Shown: one piece after another, positions 1 through 6,081 of the stretch
Position numbering within the stretch: the stretch's first letter is position 1
Layout: the number at the start of each line of letters is the position of its first letter
Source of the DNA: Spirochaetaceae bacterium
Lineage (GTDB): Bacteria > Spirochaetota > Spirochaetia > Treponematales > Rectinemataceae
DNA: 18,016 bases
Assembly (NCBI GenBank): GCA_016794765.1
Contig: JAEUJG010000186.1
Coordinates: 1 to 18,016 of the forward strand
Direction of reading: 5' to 3'
Translations under genes and position numbers: made by a program
Notes under the pieces: model-generated
The model's input: the letters and a program-made list of their open reading frames with translations, nothing else
What the model was told of the DNA's origin: nothing
Database searches by the model: none

Positions 1-462
1 GGCCGACCCGCCCAGGGTCGTCAGCTGGACGATGCCGGGCACGATGCGATAGGCGATCGAGCCGTCGGGGCGCCGGGTGCCGCCCGCCCCGGGGAAGCCG
101 AGAATGAGCCGGTCCGCTCCGAGGGGACCGGCGATCCGGGCGATGTCGGCGCCGTTCGTCATGGTCACGAAGGCGCGGGCCGCGCCGAGGCGCGCGAGCT
201 CGGGCAGGGCCTCCTCGAGCTGGTCGCGGCGCAGGGCCACGAAGACGGCGTCGTAGGGCGTCGCGGGGGCGCCCGCCGCGACGGGGCGGACGGGCGCGGA
301 TTCGGCTCGGCCGCGCACCTCGTCGAAAAGCCCGAGCCCCTCCTTCTCGAGTTCCGTCAGGCGTCGGCCGCGCGCGACCAGCTCCACGTCGTGCCCCGCG
401 AGGGCCAGCTTGCCGGCATAGAGGCTGCCGATGACGCCGGCGCCGAATACGAGAAACCTCAT
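1..462 (-). CDS. Ketopantoate reductase family protein (ApbA/PanE type), C-terminus beyond the window
   Basis: The visible 154 residues are the N-terminal Rossmann domain of a 2-dehydropantoate 2-reductase-like enzyme. Members of this family reduce ketopantoate with NADPH in pantothenate/CoA synthesis, but many paralogues act on other 2-oxo acids. The protein opens MRFLVFGAGVIGSLYAGKLA, with the dinucleotide-binding GxGxxG at residues 7-12. It continues with HDVELVARG (arginine after the second strand, typical of NADPH preference), then YDAVFVALRRDQLEEALPEL and FVTMTNG, the usual landmarks of the family. The start at 462 is supported by GGGAGG six bases upstream. The gene lies 273 bp downstream of the asparagine synthetase on the same strand, so it could be co-transcribed or use its own weak promoter. 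The catalytic Lys/Asn/Glu of the C-terminal half cannot be seen, so the substrate is open. Confidence 0.85.
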   Translation of the reverse strand, partial: MRFLVFGAGVIGSLYAGKLALAGHDVELVARGRRLTELEKEGLGLFDEVRGRAESAPVRPVAAGAPATPYDAVFVALRRDQLEEALPELARLGAARAFVTMTNGADIARIAGPLGADRLILGFPGAGGTRRPDGSIAYRIVPGIVQLTTLGGSA

Positions 463-539
463 GTCAAACCTCCCGTGACCCAAGACCGCGGCGAACGGAT
501 CGCGTGCGACCAAGGTCCCGCCACACGCCGCCCGAAGCA

Positions 540-567
540 CGATAATCCGCGGAGGCGGGGGCGCCAA
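540..567 (-). promoter_or_regulatory. Weak candidate promoter for the ketopantoate reductase gene
   Basis: On the minus strand TTGGCG (562-567) is followed after 16 bases by TTATCG (540-545). It would give an untranslated leader of about 70 bases before the ATG at 462. Both boxes match the sigma-70 consensus poorly, so read-through from the upstream gene is equally possible. Confidence 0.2.
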
Positions 568-694
568 GGTCCGGGCGGAAAAAGTTGCGGTCTCCTTACT
601 CGAGCGGCCAACGCCGGGCGCTCCGCGGCGACGCGCGCGGCGGGTGCGGGCGCGTCGCGCGCGGCGAGGAGCGCCGCCTCCGCAGCCGACCACG

Positions 695-714
695 GGCGGG
701 CGCCGGCGCCCGCC
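695..714. repeat. Perfect 20-bp GC palindrome downstream of the asparagine synthetase
   Basis: GGCGGGCGCC is followed directly by its reverse complement. It lies 22 bp past the synthetase stop codon at 736. It may act as a mRNA 3'-end hairpin, but there is no U-run on either side, so calling it an intrinsic terminator is not justified. Confidence 0.4.
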
Positions 715-735
715 GCCGAGCGCCGCCGCCCGCCG

Positions 736-1977
736 TCAAAACAGGTAGAGGTCGCCCGAGTCGGGGTTCTTCCCGAAAAAAGTCAGGTCTTCGATGCGCC
801 GGATGACGGGACCGCGGAGGATCGCGTAAAGGAAGCGCTCGATCCCGAGGCCGCCGCCGAAGGTCTCGGGGAAGAGCGGCAGGCCGTCCGCGCCCCGGAG
901 CCTGGCCGCCGCCAGGAAGGGGCCGTAGCCCTCCAACGCCTCGATGTTCTCGAGTTCACCGTCCTCGCCGAAGCGCGGCCGCTCGGAGATGACGCCGTTG
1001 TCGAGAAGGCGTTCCACCATCGCCGGATAGAGCCATTCCCGGAGGCCGCCGGAGAGCACCTCGAGGGCGTCCTCGGGGCCCGAGCCCGCGCCCGCCGGCG
1101 CGAGCGGAAGGGGCGCGGCGCAAAGGTCGTAGTTGAAGATCCGCTCCGAAGCTATGCCGCGCATCGCGTCGCCCGCCTCGTAGGGATAGACGAGGTCGTA
1201 GTTCTCGCGGAAGAGACCGAGGATCCAGAAGAACCGGGAACCGGTCTCGCGGCCGAGGTCCCGCTCCAACGAGGCCGCGCCGTGCCGCGCCTCGGCCTCG
1301 TCCTTGGCGAAGCGCGGGAAGGGCCGGGTTGGCGCCTCGAGCCGCACGCCGAGGGCCGCGAGATCGGCCCCGTTCCGCTCGAGGAGGCGGGTCACCGCGT
1401 GGACGATCATGCCTTCGAAAAAATCCAGGGCGCGGTCGCGTTCGGCCCGCAGGATGGCCGAGACGGCCTCGGGCTCCTCGCGGTACATGGCCTCGCCGAT
1501 CCGGCAACGACGCCTGAGCTCGACGTCCATCTGGGAAAAGTCGGCGAGGTACTTGCCCCGCTGCAGCCCGCGGGGATCGGGGAGCTCGAGGCGGATGTTC
1601 GGCGAATCGACGAAGATGCCCTGGACGCCGGGGTTGAAGCAGGCGAGCATCTTGGCGTAGATCATCGAATGCGTCGTGCGGTAGGGCACGCCCTTGTAGC
1701 CGACCACCGGCACGCCCTCCACGTCGTGCGCGAGGGGATCGGTGATCGGCGAGATCGAGACCCTTTCGATGTTGTAGAGCCCCTGGCCCGCGAGATGCTC
1801 GTGAAGGGCCGCCACCAGGGTCGTCCGGATGCCGAGGGCCGCCTTGAGGGGCGTTCCCGTCCAGCGGTCGGCGTAGCGCCGCGCCAGTTCTCCCGAGAAG
1901 CTCCGCCCCTCCGCCTTGAGCCTGGCCTGGTACTCCGCCAGGCTCCTGCCGATGCTCCGTTCCGCCAAATCAGCCAT
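736..1977 (-). CDS. Asparagine synthetase of the AsnRS-derived (archaeal AS-AR) type
   Basis: This 413-residue protein is a class II aminoacyl-tRNA-synthetase-like catalytic core without an anticodon-binding domain. It matches the archaeal asparagine synthetase related to AsnRS/AspRS as I recall it. Shared blocks are ISPITDPL (residues 76-82), YRTTHSMIYAKMLA (99-112), IFVDSPNIRLE (121-131), the motif-2-like DFSQMDVEL (146-154) and motif 3 GGGLGIERF (374-382). The family activates aspartate with ATP and amidates it with ammonia. The start at 1977 is chosen because AAGGAGG sits five bases upstream; a longer in-frame start at 2016 would begin inside the leader terminator hairpin. Two leader ORFs rich in Asn codons precede it, which fits end-product control of asparagine supply. 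A tRNA-independent paralogue with another amide product cannot be excluded, but the Asn-coded leaders argue for asparagine. Confidence 0.82.
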   Translation of the reverse strand: MADLAERSIGRSLAEYQARLKAEGRSFSGELARRYADRWTGTPLKAALGIRTTLVAALHEHLAGQGLYNIERVSISPITDPLAHDVEGVPVVGYKGVPYRTTHSMIYAKMLACFNPGVQGIFVDSPNIRLELPDPRGLQRGKYLADFSQMDVELRRRCRIGEAMYREEPEAVSAILRAERDRALDFFEGMIVHAVTRLLERNGADLAALGVRLEAPTRPFPRFAKDEAEARHGAASLERDLGRETGSRFFWILGLFRENYDLVYPYEAGDAMRGIASERIFNYDLCAAPLPLAPAGAGSGPEDALEVLSGGLREWLYPAMVERLLDNGVISERPRFGEDGELENIEALEGYGPFLAAARLRGADGLPLFPETFGGGLGIERFLYAILRGPVIRRIEDLTFFGKNPDSGDLYLF

Positions 1978-1982
1978 ATAGT

Positions 1983-1989
1983 CCTCCTT
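1983..1989 (-). promoter_or_regulatory. Shine-Dalgarno sequence fixing the synthetase start
   Basis: The minus strand reads AAGGAGG five bases before the ATG at 1977. It lies downstream of the second leader terminator, so only transcripts that escape both terminators carry it. Confidence 0.8.
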
Positions 1990-2014
1990 GATCCGCTGGA
2001 TCGCTTGGATAAAC

Positions 2015-2039
2015 AAAAAGCGGGCCTCTCGGGCCCGCC
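2015..2039 (-). terminator. Second leader terminator (attenuator 2)
   Basis: On the minus strand a perfect 7-bp stem, GCGGGCC and GGCCCGC, with a 5-base loop is followed by five U residues. It lies 22 bases after the second leader ORF stop and 38 bases before the synthetase start. Its 5' arm (2032-2039) can alternatively pair with GGCCCCGCC (2084-2092, minus strand) inside leader 2, a candidate antiterminator pairing. Confidence 0.8.
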
Positions 2040-2050
2040 TGGTATCTCGT

Positions 2051-2108
2051 CCGCATCGCCCCTATCGGGGTCGGCGCCCCTCCGGCGGGGCCGGGAGGGG
2101 CGATGCGG
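2051..2108 (-). promoter_or_regulatory. 13-bp perfect stem in the leader 2 transcript (attenuator switch)
   Basis: CCGCATCGCCCCT (2096-2108, minus) and its exact complement (2051-2063) form a 13-bp stem. The 5' arm starts six bases after the AAT AAT AAT codons, and the 3' arm spans the leader stop codon (2062-2064). A ribosome stalled on the Asn codons would cover the 5' arm and free the loop bases 2084-2092. Those bases are complementary, with one bulge, to the 5' arm of terminator 2. This is the layout of a classical amino-acid attenuator; the mechanism is inferred. Confidence 0.65.
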
Positions 2109-2229
2109 CGCGGAAATTATTATTGTCGGGATCGGCGACGCCAAAGGACTCCCCGAGGGCGCGGAGAGCGCACGGCTCGGCGCGCCGCGGGGAGACAGGA
2201 CCGAAGCGGTTGAACGAGTTGTGCGACAT
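2062..2229 (-). CDS. Leader peptide 2, Asn-rich regulatory ORF
   Basis: This 55-codon ORF is a regulatory reading frame rather than a functional protein. It begins MSHNSFNRFG and contains three consecutive Asn codons (AAT AAT AAT, residues 36-38), plus Asn at residues 4 and 7. It has an ideal Shine-Dalgarno, AAGGAGG at 2236-2242, six bases before the ATG. The AAT codons stand out in a genome whose third codon positions are nearly all G or C. The ORF lies between terminator 1 and terminator 2, and its stop falls inside the 3' arm of a 13-bp stem. Scarcity of Asn-tRNA would stall ribosomes at codons 36-38 and favour read-through into the asparagine synthetase. Length, position and Asn clustering are seen directly; attenuation is inferred from the known trp/his-type logic. 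Confidence 0.75.
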   Translation of the reverse strand: MSHNSFNRFGPVSPRRAEPCALRALGESFGVADPDNNNFRAASPLPAPPEGRRPR

Positions 2230-2262
2230 AACAAGCCTCCTTGCCCGCGAAAAGCCCGGGAC

Positions 2263-2291
2263 AAAAAAAAAGACCGGCCCGAGGGCCGGTC
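2263..2291 (-). terminator. First leader terminator (attenuator 1)
   Basis: On the minus strand GACCGGCC and GGCCGGTC form a perfect 8-bp stem with a 4-base loop, followed by nine U residues. This is the strongest intrinsic terminator in the window. It lies 19 bases after the stop of leader peptide 1 and upstream of leader peptide 2. The octamer AGATACCA occurs between leader ORF and terminator in both modules (2305-2312 and 2040-2047), suggesting a duplicated attenuator. Confidence 0.85.
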
Positions 2292-2310
2292 CATGGTTTC
2301 CCAGTGGTAT

Positions 2311-2397
2311 CTAGGCGCGCGACGCCGGTCCCGCCGCGCTGGGGGGATTCCGATTATTGCGGTTCGAGGACGCGAGGCGTCCGATCGTCATTGCCAT
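2311..2397 (-). CDS. Leader peptide 1, Asn-rich regulatory ORF
   Basis: This 28-codon ORF opens MAMTIGRLASSNRNNRN. Four of codons 12-17 are Asn (AAC, AAT, AAT, AAT), separated by Arg. It ends with TAG at 2311-2313, followed by terminator 1. The promoter (-10 at 2404-2409) places the transcription start on or next to the A of the ATG at 2397, so translation is probably leaderless; no Shine-Dalgarno is visible. A second in-frame ATG at 2391 is an alternative. A 6-bp hairpin (2368-2382) lies just before the Asn codons. I infer that stalling at the Asn codons lets RNA polymerase pass terminator 1. I could not resolve the alternative antiterminator fold for this module. Confidence 0.72.
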   Translation of the reverse strand: MAMTIGRLASSNRNNRNPPSAAGPASRA

Positions 2398-2403
2398 GAC
2401 CCG

Positions 2404-2432
2404 ATGGTAGCCGAGGCGGAGAGCCGGGTCAA
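2404..2432 (-). promoter_or_regulatory. Sigma-70-type promoter of the asparagine synthetase leader
   Basis: On the minus strand TTGACC (2427-2432) is followed after exactly 17 bases by TACCAT (2404-2409). The predicted start point seven bases on is 2397, the first base of leader ORF 1. The match to consensus and spacing is good, and the position at the head of the leader fits. Confidence 0.65.
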
Positions 2433-2687
2433 GCGAAAAAGAAACCCACCGACGAGGCGGCCTTCGACCGCTTCGAAGCGCCTTTCCCGCGCGGCCTCGC
2501 CTTCGCCTACCTCGGGGAAAGATCCCTGGCGCGGAGCTCCATCGAACTCGCGATCGGCGGGCACGATTACTCGCTGCCCTTCAGGCACAGCCTGCCGATC
2601 TGCCGGAGCTTGCCCGATGATTCGCCCTGTTTCGGCCTGGCGGCCCGCATCGGGCTGAACGGCAGCCGATCCCGCCGGCGAGGCTAG
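2404..2687 (+). pseudogene. Small unidentified ORF with an apparent frameshift
   Basis: From 2433 to the TAG at 2685-2687 the plus strand is open for 84 residues of protein-like composition, including RSSIELAIGGHDYSLPFRHS and DDSPCFGLAARIGL. That frame has no ATG, GTG or TTG near its N-terminus and is closed by a stop at 2397. The ATG at 2404 (MVAEAESRVKRK) is in a different frame and would join it by a -1 shift at the run of five A (2436-2440). The stop overlaps the stop of truA in the tetramer CTAG, a tight convergent arrangement. It may be a decayed gene, a gene with a sequence error, or no gene at all. I do not recognise a family. Confidence 0.3.
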
Positions 2688-3424
2688 TATCGCACCTCGA
2701 GGAGCGAAAGGCCGAAGGCGCCGAGCGCGCCCGGCAGGGCCGAGCGGTCGCCGCGCTCGAGGGCGGCGACCAGGCGGTCGAGGCCGAGGCGGCCTTGGCC
2801 GACGGCCAGGATCGCCGCCGCCATGAGACGCACCTGGTTGTAGAGAAAGCCTTCGCCGTCGAAGACGAGGTCGAGGAAGAAGCCCGATTCCAGGACCTCG
2901 ACGCGGTCCAGGCGGCGCCGGGTGTCCGACTTGCCCTTGGCGTTCGTGAAGGCGCGGAAGTCGCGCTCGCCGGCGAGGATCCCGGCGGCTTCGCGCATCA
3001 GCTCTAGGTCGAGCCGGCCTTCCACGCGGAGGCTCGTCCGGCGCGCGGCGGCGTCGGCGACGGGGCCGACCTGGAGGCGGTAGCGGTAGCGCTTGCCCTT
3101 CGCGCGGAAGCGCGCATGGAAGCGCGGATCGACCTCGCGGCAGGAGCGGCAACGGACGTCGGCGGGCAACTCCCGGCCCAGCCCGGCGACGATTTCCTCG
3201 GGACCGAGCGGCGTATGGGCGTGAAAGCTCGCCGCCTGTCCCTCGGCGTGGACGCCGGCATCGGTGCGGCCCGCGCCCGTCACCTCGACAGGCGCGCCGA
3301 GGAGGCGGCCGAGCGCCGACTCGACCTCCTCCTGCACGCTGCGCCCCGCGCCGGGCAGGCGTTGCCAGCCGGAGAAATCCGTGCCGTCGTAGGAGAGGAC
3401 AAGGAGAAAATTGCGCCGCGGCAT
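2684..3424 (-). CDS. truA: tRNA pseudouridine(38-40) synthase TruA
   Basis: This enzyme converts uridine to pseudouridine at positions 38, 39 and 40 of the tRNA anticodon stem-loop. The 246 residues are the normal family length. The N-terminus has the typical LLVLSYDGTDFSGWQRLPG (7-25). The catalytic motif GRTDAGVHAEGQ follows, with nucleophile Asp55. Further family signatures are RFRAKGKRYRYRL, the GERDFRAFTNAKGK block and FLYNQVRLMAA. The start at 3424 directly precedes the conserved N-terminus; no strong Shine-Dalgarno is visible. Its upstream neighbour ends 17 bp before, so it is probably the last gene of an operon read from 5137 downward. Nothing is missing from the active site. Confidence 0.95.
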   Translation of the reverse strand: MPRRNFLLVLSYDGTDFSGWQRLPGAGRSVQEEVESALGRLLGAPVEVTGAGRTDAGVHAEGQAASFHAHTPLGPEEIVAGLGRELPADVRCRSCREVDPRFHARFRAKGKRYRYRLQVGPVADAAARRTSLRVEGRLDLELMREAAGILAGERDFRAFTNAKGKSDTRRRLDRVEVLESGFFLDLVFDGEGFLYNQVRLMAAAILAVGQGRLGLDRLVAALERGDRSALPGALGAFGLSLLEVRY

Positions 3425-3441
3425 CGCCGTTCGCCAGCCCG

Positions 3442-3768
3442 CTAGAGGCGCGCGCCGGCGAGGCCGGGGAAGGCGCCGAGGATGATGAAGTACTCGATGA
3501 GGACGAGAAGGGCCGCAGCCAGGAGGAAGAGCAGGATCTTCATCTCGCCCCCGCCTTCCTTGAGGAAGGCCGGATCGAGAAGATCGCGGAGCCGCGGCAG
3601 GCGCCGCGCGTCGGAGCTCCGGACGGGAGAGTCTTCCGGGGTTGCGGAATCATCGGCGGCGCCGGACGCGGCGGCGGGGGCTCCGCGGAACAGCAGGCGA
3701 AGGAGGAGGTAAAACGCGGGCAGGTCGACGAGGACGAGGACGGCCAGGAGGAGATAGCGTACTTCCAT
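3442..3768 (-). CDS. Small membrane protein with two predicted transmembrane helices
   Basis: This 108-residue protein is of unknown function. It has one hydrophobic segment at the N-terminus (YLLLAVLVLVDLPAFYLLLRLLF), a polar and Pro/Ala/Ser-rich middle of about 45 residues, and a second hydrophobic segment (ILLFLLAAALLVLIEYFIIL) near the C-terminus. The ATG at 3768 places the first helix at the start of the protein. A longer form from a TTG at 3804 would add 12 mostly polar residues ahead of it. It lies between the diguanylate cyclase (46 bp gap from this start) and truA (17 bp gap) on the same strand, so it is probably co-transcribed. I do not recognise a named family, and the neighbours do not point clearly to a role. 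Confidence 0.65.
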   Translation of the reverse strand: MEVRYLLLAVLVLVDLPAFYLLLRLLFRGAPAAASGAADDSATPEDSPVRSSDARRLPRLRDLLDPAFLKEGGGEMKILLFLLAAALLVLIEYFIILGAFPGLAGARL

Positions 3769-3814
3769 GGGCCAAGCATGCGCCCCCGCCTCCTCCTCGG
3801 TCAAGCGGGAGCCC

Positions 3815-5137
3815 TTAAGCGGAGGCCTTGTCCCTGCCGGAAGACTTCGCGCGGTAGAGGGCGGCGTCGGCGCGGCGCATGAGGGCCTCGAGGTCCTCCT
3901 CCCCTTCCAGACAGGCGACCCCCAGGCTCAAGGAGACGGGCGCGCCGAGGCCGAAGTCGGCCGCGCGGGTCCGGTCGCGGAGCCGCTCGGCCAGGCGGAG
4001 GGCGCCGTCAACGCCCGTCGCGGGGAGGAGCACGGCGAACTCGTCGCCGCCCCAACGCGCGAGGAGGTCGCTCGCGCGGATCTCGTCGCGGGCGATGCCG
4101 ACGATGCCGGCAAGGACCCGGTCGCCGGCCGCGTGGCCGAAGGAGTCGTTGACCGCCTTGAAGCGGTCGACGTCGAAGAGGATGAGCGAAATGCGCAGCC
4201 CGTTGCGGCGCGCGAGGCAGACCGAGGATTCGAAGGCGGTCTCCAGGGCGTAGCGGTTGGCGGCCCCGGTCAGGTGGTCCTGCGTCGCGAGGCGCGCGAT
4301 GCGTTCGCGGTCCAGGCGGGAGCGCATGGAAAGGATCTTGGACCGGCCCTGGACGGCGAGGAGGCCCGCGATCGCCCCGTAGAGGAGGAGGCAGAGTCCC
4401 GCGACGATGAACTGGAAGGGCGCGCTGTCCGCGGTCAGGTCCTCGGCGTTGAAATCGAGGCCGACTATCGCGTCGATCGAGCCGTCCGGCCCCGCGATGG
4501 GCGCGAAGGCGCTGATGGTGCGGCCCCAGGCGTCGGTGCTCGGCTTGGACTGGAAGGATGGACGGCCGCCGAAGGCGAGGAAGAGCTCCTCTATCGAATC
4601 GGGATAGACCGTTCCGGGCGGAAGGCGGGCCTCCCGTTCGCCGTTGATCCGCCCGTTGCCGTCATAGTCGACGGGGGGAGAAAGGACGAAGGTGACGACC
4701 CCGTCGGCGCGCTCGCGCATGGTGTAGGCGGCGAGGACGGCGGGATTCCGGGAGAGCCAGGCGACCAGCCTCCCCTCGAGCCGTCGCAGGCGGGGATCGT
4801 CCGGGCCGGTGTCGTTGGCGAGCTCGGCGTGTCCCGCCTCGGAGAGATCCGCCGCGAGGCCGCGCGCCAGTCCCAGGGCAAGCCCTTCGACGCGATGGTC
4901 GCGCGAACCCGAAAAGCCGCGCAGGATGAGGATGAAGGAGGAGCAGACGATGAGAAGGAAGGGGAGCGCCACGGCGAGGTAGTGGAGGCGGGCACGTCGG
5001 CCGGCGGAGAGGAGCCTTCGGCGATCCTCCTCGTCATGCGAGGCGCGCGGAGGGCGAATGACCGGCAGGCCGGCGGCCATGGCCGCGAGTCCGAGGAGGA
5101 CCACGGCGAGCGACAGGTAGATCCAAGAAGAAGCCAT
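3815..5137 (-). CDS. Membrane-bound diguanylate cyclase with an extracytoplasmic sensor domain
   Basis: This 440-residue protein makes c-di-GMP from two GTP at the membrane. Predicted helices lie at about 1-23, 52-73 and 242-264. Residues 75-240 between the last two form an extracytoplasmic sensor of Cache/PDC-like layout. The GGDEF domain starts near TQDHLTGAANRYALE (285-299), with FDVDRFKAVNDSFGHAAGD (321-339) and an intact GGDEF at 363-367. RASD at 354-357, five residues before it, is the inhibitory I-site, so product inhibition is expected. The sensor carries an EF-hand-like loop around 157-169 (D157, D159, N161, G162, I164), although the acidic residues E167 and E169 flank rather than occupy the canonical twelfth position. 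The start at 5137 has AAGGAGG 12 bases upstream. It probably heads an operon with the small membrane protein and truA. Confidence 0.9.
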   Translation of the reverse strand: MASSWIYLSLAVVLLGLAAMAAGLPVIRPPRASHDEEDRRRLLSAGRRARLHYLAVALPFLLIVCSSFILILRGFSGSRDHRVEGLALGLARGLAADLSEAGHAELANDTGPDDPRLRRLEGRLVAWLSRNPAVLAAYTMRERADGVVTFVLSPPVDYDGNGRINGEREARLPPGTVYPDSIEELFLAFGGRPSFQSKPSTDAWGRTISAFAPIAGPDGSIDAIVGLDFNAEDLTADSAPFQFIVAGLCLLLYGAIAGLLAVQGRSKILSMRSRLDRERIARLATQDHLTGAANRYALETAFESSVCLARRNGLRISLILFDVDRFKAVNDSFGHAAGDRVLAGIVGIARDEIRASDLLARWGGDEFAVLLPATGVDGALRLAERLRDRTRAADFGLGAPVSLSLGVACLEGEEDLEALMRRADAALYRAKSSGRDKASA

Positions 5138-5162
5138 CGCGGGGACTGCCCTCCTTGTCCCA

Positions 5163-5168
5163 AGTATA
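5163..5168 (-). promoter_or_regulatory. Candidate -10 box for the diguanylate cyclase operon
   Basis: The minus strand reads TATACT, placing a start point near 5156 just before the Shine-Dalgarno. No recognisable -35 box lies 16-18 bases upstream, so the promoter would depend on an activator or another feature. Confidence 0.3.
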
Positions 5169-5257
5169 GGGCAAGCCGGCGGCGGGCGCCACCGGCTGTC
5201 GGAGGGAAGGGCCGCGACGGATGCGACCCGTCACCGCCATCCATGGTCCGCGATGCC

Positions 5258-5348
5258 CCTAGCCCGGATTTCTCACCAGTCGCGCGATGAAACGCTGTAT
5301 TCCTGTCTGCCCAAACAGGTGCGCGGCTGCCGGCAAAATCGGGCTAGG
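5258..5348. repeat. 91-bp element with near-perfect terminal inverted repeats
   Basis: The left end CCTAGCCCGGATTT (5258-5271) is matched in inverse by AAATCGGGCTAGG (5336-5348), differing by one missing C. The right end overlaps the stop codon of the MEDS gene (5344-5346). Inside is a small hairpin, CCTGT and ACAGG, near 5312-5328. It could be a MITE-like insertion, a REP-type element or a structured intergenic RNA. No clear target duplication is visible. Confidence 0.45.
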
Positions 5349-6027
5349 CGCCGAAACTCCAGGCGTCGGCGTGGGGTTCGCCGGCCGGCAGGGAGGCCGC
5401 GCCGCCGCGCGCGGCCTTGCCGAAGCGGCCATGGAGTTGGAGCATGCCTTCGTAAAAGGAATTCGGCATGAGTCCGCCGCGGCCGACGACGAAGGGATGG
5501 GTTTTCAGAATGAGGACGACGTTCGAGTTCGAGAACAGACCCACGTCGTAGAAACAGAGGGCGATCCAAGGCCGCTCGCGGACGGCGCAATCGAGGTCGA
5601 TCTCGGCGGCTGCCAGCGCTCCCGCGCCCACGCCGCTCTCGGCCAGCCAGGACATGTCCACCGCCGAGCGGACATGGCGGCCTTCCTCGATGAGCTCTCC
5701 CTGGCTGGGCCCCTTGTCGGGCCGGGGAGCGATCCAGGAGGGTGGGAAGCCATCGACGCAACTGAGCTCGCGGGGATCGCGGCGCAGGAGGTGGGCCGGT
5801 TTCGGCTCGCTTTCCGCGAGAAGCGAGGGCAGGTCCCGCCACGTCGAATCGGCGGCCGCATAGGCGAGCAGATCCCCGTTTCGGGCGCCCTCGGCGAAAA
5901 ATCCGAGCAGGATCTCGTCGCGCTGCGCGGGGCTCTCGTAGAGGCAACAGATATGCGAGCCCCAGGATACGAGACCGCCCCGAAGGCCGAAACGCGCTTC
6001 CTTCTGTTTTCGATCGCGAGGAACCAT
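5344..6027 (-). CDS. MEDS-domain (DcmR-like sensory domain) protein
   Basis: This 227-residue protein consists almost entirely of a MEDS domain, a ligand- or redox-sensing module first described in methanogen and methylotroph regulators. Typical landmarks are SHICCLYESPAQRDEILLGFF (24-44), the GARNGDLLAYAA segment, a central VRSAVDMSWLAE block, IDLDCAVRERPWIALCFYD, and the late LKTHPFVVGRGG. No DNA-binding or output domain is attached, so it probably acts through a partner. The start at 6027 is preceded by AAAGGGGG at a normal distance; an in-frame ATG further upstream, in the divergent promoter region, is less likely. The neighbours are a diguanylate cyclase downstream on the same strand and a divergent EAL protein, suggesting input to c-di-GMP signalling. 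Its codon use is less extreme in GC than its neighbours. Confidence 0.8.
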   Translation of the reverse strand: MVPRDRKQKEARFGLRGGLVSWGSHICCLYESPAQRDEILLGFFAEGARNGDLLAYAAADSTWRDLPSLLAESEPKPAHLLRRDPRELSCVDGFPPSWIAPRPDKGPSQGELIEEGRHVRSAVDMSWLAESGVGAGALAAAEIDLDCAVRERPWIALCFYDVGLFSNSNVVLILKTHPFVVGRGGLMPNSFYEGMLQLHGRFGKAARGGAASLPAGEPHADAWSFGA

Positions 6028-6081
6028 GACGCCCCCTTTATAAATGGCGAACGGCCCCGGATGGACGAGCCGCTCAACTTC

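Larger units (their letters stand above)
463..735. other. Intergenic region, extremely GC-rich, no gene seen
   Basis: This gap lies between the asparagine synthetase stop and the reductase start. It holds no convincing ORF, tRNA or known RNA. It contains a perfect 20-bp palindrome at 695-714 and a GC-only inverted repeat around 630-660. On the minus strand these could fold into strong hairpins in the 3' region of the synthetase mRNA, but no U-tract follows. Confidence 0.6.

Noticed and set aside
2040..2313. T-box riboswitch upstream of the asparagine synthetase
   Set aside because: The GGTATCT words lie on the wrong strand for a T-box sequence, and no specifier stem or AGGGTGGNACC element is seen. 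Short ORFs with Asn runs explain the terminators better.
391..2658. A 755-codon plus-strand ORF covering the asparagine synthetase region
   Set aside because: It is the antisense shadow of the synthetase and its leader. Its translation is rich in Arg, Gly, Pro and Glu with no family pattern, while the minus strand has clear class II synthetase motifs.
3767..5290. A 507-codon plus-strand ORF opposite the diguanylate cyclase
   Set aside because: It is an antisense shadow; the minus frame carries GGDEF, the I-site and membrane helices.
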